From contig NZ_JAMXSR020000002.1 in NCBI RefSeq assembly GCF_024124765.2, forward strand, positions 1,635,001 through 1,699,000: a stretch of 64,000 bases of DNA, in the 5' to 3' direction. Position 1 is the stretch's first letter. Every line of letters starts with the position of its first letter. Shown here one piece after another: positions 58,760 through 64,000 of this stretch. The translations under genes and the position numbers were made by a program. The notes below the pieces were generated by a model, which saw nothing but the letters and a program-made list of their open reading frames with translations, was not told the origin of the DNA and ran no database searches. This DNA comes from Sphingomonas sp. H160509 (GTDB lineage: Bacteria > Pseudomonadota > Alphaproteobacteria > Sphingomonadales > Sphingomonadaceae).

Positions 58760-59210
58760 ATGAGAATTGCCCTCTATCAGCCCGATATCGCCGGAAATGT
58801 CGGCGCGATCCTGCGGACCGCCGCGTGCATGGGGATCGGCGTCGACCTGATCGAACCGATGGGATTCACCTGGAGCGAGAAGGCGGTGGCGCGCTCGGGG
58901 ATGGATTATGTGGGGGGCGGTCGACGTGGTGCGGCATGTCGATTGGGATGCGTTCCTGGCACAGGTGAGCGGGCGGATCGTGTTGCTGACGACGAAGGGC
59001 GCGGTGCGGCTGGATGTTGCCGAGTTCCGCGAGGACGATGTGTTGCTGATGGGGAGCGAAGGGACTGGGGTGCCTGAGGAGGTGCACGCGCGCGCCGATG
59101 TGCGGGTGCTGATCCCGATGCGGCCGGGGTTGCGGTCAATGAATATCTCGGTGGCGACGGGAATCGTTGCGGCGGAGGCGCTACGGCAGACGGACGGCTG
59201 GCCAAGCTGA
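58760..59210 (+). CDS. trmL: tRNA (cytidine/uridine-34-2'-O-)-methyltransferase TrmL; one extra G at 58912-58917
   Basis: SPOUT-class methylase that methylates the wobble base of tRNA-Leu. About 149 residues. It starts MRIALYQPDIAGNVGAILRT and continues CMGIGVDLIEPMGFTWSEKA. After one G is removed at 58912-58917 (MDYVGAVDVVRHVDWDAFLA) come the SAM knot motifs DVLLMGSEGTGVPEEVH and LIPMRPGLRSMNISVATGIV. These match the TrmL/YibK family. The ATG at 58760 has GGGGATCGGG before it. Its start is close to petA's divergent start, so one region serves both promoters. Confidence 0.93.
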
Positions 59211-59346
59211 TCCTGCCTTCTGCGCCCCTCCCTGGAAGGGAGGGGTTGGGGGTGGGTAGGCCAGCTTGTGCCGCCAGCGTCCCACACTGCTGAAACCGAC
59301 CCACCCCCAGCCCCTCCCCTTCCAGGGAGGGAAGCCAGAAGGAGGA
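59211..59346. repeat. G+C-rich palindromic repeat before hemF
   Basis: CTTCTGCGCCCCTCCCTGGAAGGGAGGGG and CCCCTCCCTTCCAGGGAGGGAAGCCAGAAG (about 29 bp each) form the ends, with TTGGGGGTGGGT and ACCCACCCCCAG as inner arms. It lies within the 198-bp gap between trmL and hemF. Confidence 0.75.
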
Positions 59347-59408
59347 GCCTCTTGCCAGAAGCGGCGTATCCCCTTTCACGCGTCGCTTGCTGGCGGTAAG
59401 ACCCCCGC

Positions 59409-60252
59409 ATGACCGAACTCGACCCCCCAGCAAGCCGCCGCCCGCCACTGGTTCGAATCCCTGCGCGATCGCATCTGTGCGGAGTTCGAGGCGATCGAGC
59501 GGGAGGCGGGCTCCGACGCGTCGTTCGAATACACGCCCTGGGACCGGATCGATCCGTCGGGAGAGCCCGGCGGTGGCGGTGTCCGCAGCGTCATGAAGGG
59601 CAAGGTCTTCGAGAAGGTCGGCGTCAACGTCTCGACCGTCGAGGGCACGTTCGAGGGTGACTTCGCCAAGTCGATCCACGGTGCGGGCGAAGACCCGCGG
59701 TTCTTCGCGACCGGGATCAGCCTGGTCGCGCACATGACTAACCCGCACGTGCCGGCGGTGCACATGAACTGCCGCTTCCTCAACACAACGAAGCGCTGGT
59801 TCGGCGGCGGCGGCGATCTCAACCCGCCCTTGCCGATCGAGGAGGACACGGCGGACTTTCACGCGACGATGAAGGCGGCGTGCGACGCGCATGATCCCGC
59901 GCACTACGAGCGGTTCAGGGAGTGGGCGGAGACCTATTTCTACATCCCTCACCGGAAGGTCGGCCGGGGCGTTGGTGGGATTTTCTTCGATCATCTCGAT
60001 GGCGATTTCGAGAGCAATTTCGCGTTCACGCGCGACGTCGGCGAGGCGTTTCTCGACGCCTATCCGCGGATCGTGCGGCGGCGGATAGATACGCCGTTCG
60101 ATGCGGCCGACGAGGCGCGGATGCTCGAGTGGCGCGGGCGCTATGCCGAGTTCAACCTCGTCTATGACCGCGGGACGCTGTTCGGGCTGAAGACCGGCGG
60201 CAACATCGATGCGATCCTGATGAGCCTGCCGCCTCGCGCGACATGGTCGTGA
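59409..60252 (+). CDS. hemF: Aerobic coproporphyrinogen III oxidase HemF; one extra C at 59423-59428
   Basis: Oxygen-dependent oxidase of haem synthesis. Corrected length 280 residues. With one C removed at 59423-59428 the start reads MTELDPQQAAARHWFESLRD. Family motifs include MKGKVFEKVGVNVSTVEGTF, GISLVAHMTNPHVPAVHMNC (catalytic His area, about 110-130), PHRKVGRGVGGIFFDHLDGD and FNLVYDRGTLFGLKTGGNID near the end, all conserved in HemF. A GNAT gene begins 4 bp after the stop. Confidence 0.95.
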
Positions 60253-60256
60253 TCCA

Positions 60257-60856
60257 GTGGCGCTGATCCCGGTTGCCGACGACGTCCTTGCGACGATCGT
60301 CACGACGCTGGAAATGCGCAAGCGACCGCCGCTGCGGCCGAGCCCCGGATCGCGGTTGCGGCTGGTGAAGTGGGAGCGGCCCGCGCTGGAGAAGTATCGC
60401 GCGCTGTTCCGGCGGGTCGGGAGCCCGTGGCTGTGGTTCTCGCGGCTGGTGATGGCGGACGATGCGCTGTCGGCGATCGTGCATGATCCGGGGATCGCGG
60501 TGTATGCGGTGATCGATCCGGCGGGGATCGAGGTCGGAATGCTCGAACTCGATTTCCGCGAGGCGGGGGCGTGCGAGATTTCGTATTTTGGGTTGATCCC
60601 GGAGTTGGCGGGGCAAGGTCATGGGCGGTGGCTGATGGCCGAGGCTTGCGCGCGGGCCTGGGCGAAGGGGGTGGAGCGGGTCTGGCTGCATACCTGCACG
60701 CTCGATCATCCGAGCGCGTTGGGGTTTTATCGGGCGCAGGGGTTCGTGGTGGTGAAGCGGACGATCGAGACGTTTCCGGACCCGCGGGCGTCTGGGTTGC
60801 TGCCGCAGGAGACGGCGCCGCAGATCCCGTATCTGGGGAAGAGTCCTGAGGACTAA
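60257..60856 (+). CDS. GNAT-family acetyltransferase
   Basis: Acetyltransferase of 199 residues. The N-terminal part (about 1-65) is basic. GIEVGMLELDFREAGACEIS leads into the acetyl-CoA binding motif YFGLIPELAGQGHGRWLMAE (about 113-133; Gly-Gln-Gly-His-Gly loop), followed by VWLHTCTLDHPSALGFYRAQ and GFVVVKRT (motif B and the last strand). The GTG at 60257 is used and is coupled to hemF. The target is unknown; it may act on a small molecule or a protein N-terminus. Confidence 0.85.
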   Translation: MALIPVADDVLATIVTTLEMRKRPPLRPSPGSRLRLVKWERPALEKYRALFRRVGSPWLWFSRLVMADDALSAIVHDPGIAVYAVIDPAGIEVGMLELDFREAGACEISYFGLIPELAGQGHGRWLMAEACARAWAKGVERVWLHTCTLDHPSALGFYRAQGFVVVKRTIETFPDPRASGLLPQETAPQIPYLGKSPED

Positions 60857-60885
60857 CGCACTCGATCACGCCCAGCCCAGCTTTA

Positions 60886-60994
60886 CTCCCCCGGCGCAGG
60901 CCGGGGTCCAGTTGGGGGACGGTGCTAACGAAGGTGGCGCGTCGTTACTGCGACCTCTCCAACTGGGCCCCGGCCTCCGCCGGGGAGGTGCTGT
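60886..60994. repeat. Interspersed repeat, family B (copy 2)
   Basis: CCCCCGGCGCAGGCCGGGGTCCAGTTGGGGGAC and GTCTCCAACTGGGCCCCGGCCTCCGCCGGGGA-like ends are inverted, with GCTAACGAAGG in the middle. This matches the copy at 45815-45926 in order and in the middle motif. Confidence 0.8.
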
Positions 60995-61014
60995 TCTACT
61001 TGGCGGACGGCCCC

Positions 61015-62625
61015 TTACCTTGCCAAACGCCGGTAAGCGGAGATCGCGATCAGGGCCATCGCTATACCGGCCGCCATGGCCGCCACCGCGGCGCCGGCAT
61101 CGACGATCGCGAGTGCTACCGGGTTGGCCTGTCCGCCTTCGCGGAGGGCTCGGTCGGCCATCATGAACGGCGCGCCGACGAGCCAGCCGCTGATGTAGCT
61201 GAACGCCGCCAGCCCCATCAGCGGTAGCCCCGAACCACGGCTGAGTACGAGACTGCGACGGATCGCAGCCAGCGCACCGAGCGGGGCTTCGGCGAACAGC
61301 GCCGGGCCGGTCAGCATCGTCCGGCCGAGGATGTAGAGCCCCGGGATCGCGTACAGCAGCAGCCCCGCCCCCGCCGGCAGCGACACGATCACCATCGCCA
61401 GCAGGAAGCGCGGGAATATCCGGAGGCAGCGCGTCAACGCCTGCCGCAGGTCGAGATGCTCACGATCCAGATACAGCGCGTAGAACAAGGACGTGCCGAA
61501 GAAGCTCATCACATAGGCGAGCAGGTACCAGCCGCCATGCGCCGCCGCCCAAGTCTGCACCGCATCGGCCCAGACCATCGCCTGCGCCTCATTATTGCCC
61601 GCCGCCGCGTCCGGCATCGGCGGATCGGGCACGACCAACGCGAGCGCGAAGGCAGGCAGGAACAGGAACGGTGCGGCGATCCGCAGCAACAGGTCGCGGT
61701 CGCGCTTGAACAGCGTCCAGGCGTCGGTGAGAACGGTCGCGAAATCGAGCTTCATCGGGGATTTCATTCCTGGGGGAAGTTTCTCTCTGACCGCGACGTA
61801 GAGTTGCGCGGTGAAGACCGCGGCGAGCGCGGTGAAGACGGTGGTGACGATCGTCGCGACGACGCCCGACAGGAAGGTCGCGGTGGCGATTCCGTCGGCG
61901 CCGAGCGCGAGGCGGAAGATGATCCCGGTCACCGACTGCGCGGCCCAGGTGGACACGAGCATGACGATCGCGAACAGGATCAACACGCCGATGATCCGCC
62001 ACGTCAGCCCCTTGGTGAGCTGGACCGAACGGCGGATCGCACCGATCCCGCGACGTTCGTTGAGGATGACGGGGTTGAGCAACACCAGTCGGGCGCCGAT
62101 CCAGATCGCCACCAGCAGAAAGGCAAGCCCGTACAGCGCCACGAATGCCGCCGCATTCGCGCTGGGCGGGGTCATCTGGACGCTCGATCCGCTGGCCGCA
62201 GCCGCGAAATCGAACCCCGAATTGAGCAGGACGATCACCGGCGGCACCACGAACAGCGCTGCGACAAACGTCAGCAACATCGTGATGCCGAGCGCCGGGA
62301 GCACGCGCTTGCCCGCCACGCGACGCGCTTCGGCGGCGTTGGTGGCGGGATCCGTCGCGATCGCGACGATCGCCAACTGTGCCCAGATCACCGCGACCAG
62401 TGCGGCGATCGCCAACGTGGCGCCGACCAGCGCGAACGTCAGCGTGCCCGGCGTCGAGAAGGCGGCGAAGCCATCGCGGAGCACGCTCGGCAGCGCTATG
62501 CCAAGCAGCGCGATCGGTGCGATCATGTCGGTGCGCCCGTTCAGCACCTCAATCGTGCGATCCCAGACCGTTCCCATCTTCACGCGTGCGTTGACTATAC
62601 CCGTCGTCGCGCCTGTCGTCGCCAT
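61015..62625 (-). CDS. Multi-span membrane protein(s), possibly two genes joined by a run error
   Basis: As read, one frame of about 536 residues with many hydrophobic helices and no recognised family; it slightly resembles membrane domains of glycerophosphodiesterases. Two similar halves are visible: MGTVWDRTIEVLNGRTDMIA with helices, and MKLDFATVLTDAWTLFKRDR with helices. At 61772-61776 a C run of five (minus strand CTTCCCCCAGGAATGA) would, at four bases, end the first half at REKLPQE with the stop overlapping the second ATG. So it may really be two coupled genes (62625-61766 and 61766-61015). ATG at 62625 has GGGAG upstream. Confidence 0.6.
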   Translation of the reverse strand: MATTGATTGIVNARVKMGTVWDRTIEVLNGRTDMIAPIALLGIALPSVLRDGFAAFSTPGTLTFALVGATLAIAALVAVIWAQLAIVAIATDPATNAAEARRVAGKRVLPALGITMLLTFVAALFVVPPVIVLLNSGFDFAAAASGSSVQMTPPSANAAAFVALYGLAFLLVAIWIGARLVLLNPVILNERRGIGAIRRSVQLTKGLTWRIIGVLILFAIVMLVSTWAAQSVTGIIFRLALGADGIATATFLSGVVATIVTTVFTALAAVFTAQLYVAVREKLPPGMKSPMKLDFATVLTDAWTLFKRDRDLLLRIAAPFLFLPAFALALVVPDPPMPDAAAGNNEAQAMVWADAVQTWAAAHGGWYLLAYVMSFFGTSLFYALYLDREHLDLRQALTRCLRIFPRFLLAMVIVSLPAGAGLLLYAIPGLYILGRTMLTGPALFAEAPLGALAAIRRSLVLSRGSGLPLMGLAAFSYISGWLVGAPFMMADRALREGGQANPVALAIVDAGAAVAAMAAGIAMALIAISAYRRLAR

Positions 62626-62743
62626 GCCTGTGCTCCCGCCATTCCCGTTCCTGCGCGAGGTAGCCCAAGCCCTCGCGCTTGACCACATGGTTGAAGGGCT
62701 CGTCGCGGTTGCAACTTGCGGCACGGGTGCGCAATTGGGATCG

Positions 62744-63398
62744 GTGATCACCCCCTCCCCTCTCCGATATCGAATGGCGGACCAGCGCCGGCCTTACCCC
62801 CTATGCGGATGCGCTGGCCGAAATGGAGGCGCGCGCGGTCGCCGTCGGCACCGGTGAGGCGCGCGAACTGCTGTGGATGCTCGAACATCCGCCGGTCTAC
62901 ACCGCGGGCACCAGCGCCGAGCCGGGCGACCTGATCGACGCGCGCTTTCCGGTGATTCCGACCGGGCGCGGCGGGAAATACACCTATCATGGGCCGGGGC
63001 AGCGGATCGGCTATGTCGTGCTCGACCTGACCAAGCGCGGGCGCGACGTGCGGTGCTACGTCCACGCGCTCGAATCCTGGGTGATCGCAGCGCTGGGCGA
63101 GCTCGGCGTCGAGGCGTTCGCGGTCGATGGCCGGGTTGGCATCTGGACGCTCGATCGGGGTCGAGAGGCGAAGATCGGGGCGATCGGGGTGCGGGTTAAG
63201 CGGTGGGTGACGCTTCACGGCTTCTCGGTCAACGTCGACCCCGACCTGTCGCACTTTGGTGGTATCGTGCCCTGCGGCCTGCCGGAATACGGCGTTACCA
63301 GCCTGCAATCGCTCGGCATTCCGGCCGACCTTGCAACTTTCGACGCGGCCCTGGCGTTGACGGCCGATGCTTTCCTTGAAACAGTTTCTTGTCCTTGA
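62744..63398 (+). CDS. lipB: Lipoyl (octanoyl) transferase LipB; one extra C at 62757-62760
   Basis: Moves octanoate from acyl carrier protein to lipoate-dependent enzymes. About 217 residues. With one C removed at 62757-62760 the GTG at 62744 gives [20 protein letters not shown]. The family motifs are [20 protein letters not shown] (conserved His), the Lys in [20 protein letters not shown], and [20 protein letters not shown] with the active-site Cys. The 119 bp upstream, shared with the divergent membrane-protein gene, should hold the promoter. Confidence 0.93.
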
Positions 63399-63501
63399 GA
63401 AAACGAGGCTTGAGGGCAAAGCGTTATCGGATTAATGTCCACTACGATTTGGGTATTAAGGGCGAGCAGCCAGCCAAATCCTCTATCTAGGGAGCTTCCA
63501 C

Positions 63502-63783
63502 ATGCGTGCACTCATTTCCAAGGTTCTGACCGGTTCGCTGATCGCCAGCGCAGCACTCGCTGTTTCGGCTTGCGGTCCCAAGACCGAGACCACGACCGAC
63601 AACACGATGGTCACCGACATGAACGCCACTGAGGGCATGGACACGATGTCCGACAACATGACCGCAGTCGACGGCGCGTCGAACGGTGGCATGATGGCCA
63701 ACGACACCATGATGGCGAACGACACGATGATGTCGAACGATACCATGATGACGAACAACGCGATGACCACCAACGCAATGTAA
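63502..63783 (+). CDS. Small lipoprotein with Met/Asp/Asn repeats
   Basis: A 93-residue exported protein. The signal ends ALAVSACGP, with lipobox VSAC at about residue 24. The mature part is almost only Met, Asn, Asp and Thr, with NDTMMA/S units (ANDTMMANDTMMSNDTMMTN) repeated near the end. Such Met-rich tails are seen in proteins exposed to metals or oxidants, but I recognise no family. TAGGGAG precedes the ATG and a strong hairpin follows the stop, so it forms a one-gene unit. Confidence 0.75.
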   Translation: MRALISKVLTGSLIASAALAVSACGPKTETTTDNTMVTDMNATEGMDTMSDNMTAVDGASNGGMMANDTMMANDTMMSNDTMMTNNAMTTNAM

Positions 63784-63811
63784 TTTCCGCAAGGAAACTA
63801 CGACGTTGTGG

Positions 63812-63843
63812 AGGGCCGCCCGGGCAACCGGGCGGCCCTTTTC
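63812..63843 (+). terminator. Rho-independent terminator
   Basis: AGGGCCGCCCGGGCAACCGGGCGGCCC followed by TTTTCG, 28 bp after the lipoprotein stop. A near-perfect long stem with a four-base loop. Confidence 0.9.
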
Positions 63844-64000
63844 GTTATTGGCGATGTCCGATGGGTTTCGGCGATCGAAGCGCGTGCGGCGGCACCCCTT
63901 TAGCCCCCTCTGTCGAACGATCGTTTCGGCGCCGACGGATTTCTGACGTTCCCACCCGACAACGGCGTCGGACGACGGGTCGAAAAGGTTAAAATCGCTT

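Noticed and set aside
1..64000. Wholesale gene decay as the cause of the broken frames
   Set aside because: Single-base changes in homopolymers restore normal-length proteins, essential genes are hit, and no missense decay or larger deletions are seen inside them.
1..64000. tRNA genes, rRNA, CRISPR arrays, transposases, prophage genes
   Set aside because: None recognised on either strand. Repeats in this window are inverted, not regularly spaced direct repeats.

Overview
The window looks like chromosomal DNA of a sphingomonad alphaproteobacterium (Sphingomonas or a close relative). The evidence is high G+C, a petA-petB-petC bc1 operon, many TonB-dependent receptors, a Tad/Flp pilus cluster, separate glyQ/glyS, a ppdK-type dikinase and a plant cell-wall sugar locus. 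I see no tRNA, rRNA, CRISPR array, transposase or prophage. Assignments come from reading protein motifs by eye; no database search was run.

The most important property is technical. Reading each gene through shows about 40 single-base length changes, nearly all in G/C homopolymers and mostly one base too many. They break roughly 26 genes, including ones that should be essential (glyS, glyQ, pth, hemF, lipB). When each run is changed by one base, every gene becomes one open frame of normal family length. I read these as uncorrected long-read assembly errors, so broken genes are given as single CDS entries over their full span with the run that must change.

Layout: 1-6118 is a Tad/Flp pilus operon (cpaB partial, cpaC, cpaD, cpaE, tadB, tadC) with no cpaF at its usual place, followed by a small membrane protein. 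6612-11152 (minus) is a thiamine-scavenging operon under a TPP riboswitch: TonB-dependent receptor, aminoglycoside-phosphotransferase-like kinase and PnuT-type transporter. 11457-15499 holds small proteins, a GNAT acetyltransferase, a class II photolyase and an MFS transporter. 15517-18531 is a secreted beta-helix/propeller protein, followed by a one-domain LuxR-type regulator.

19193-36349 is a glucuronoxylan/hexuronate locus: GntP permease, FadR-type regulator, TonB-dependent receptor, SMP-30 lactonase, UxaC, hexuronate MFS transporter, mannonate dehydratase, GH3 glycosidase, GH67 alpha-glucuronidase and a fused SGNH esterase-CE4 deacetylase. Together these would deacetylate and trim methylglucuronoxylan fragments, import them, and carry glucuronate to fructuronate and mannonate to KDG. 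Fructuronate reductase and the KDG enzymes are not in view.

36395-48509 is housekeeping: ppdK, glyS (with two copies of a palindromic repeat inside the coding sequence), glyQ, a TraB/GumN protein, rplY, pth, an Fe(II) oxygenase-like protein, an alcohol dehydrogenase and ychF. 48529-53843 carries small exported proteins, a Met/His-rich metal-type outer-membrane protein, a phosphodiesterase and a MaoC dehydratase. 54108-63783 has a Gly/Tyr-rich lipoprotein, apt, petCBA, trmL, hemF, a GNAT protein, DUF-like membrane protein(s), lipB and a Met/Asp/Asn-repeat lipoprotein. Many intergenic gaps from 39 kb onward contain G+C-rich palindromic repeats of several families.
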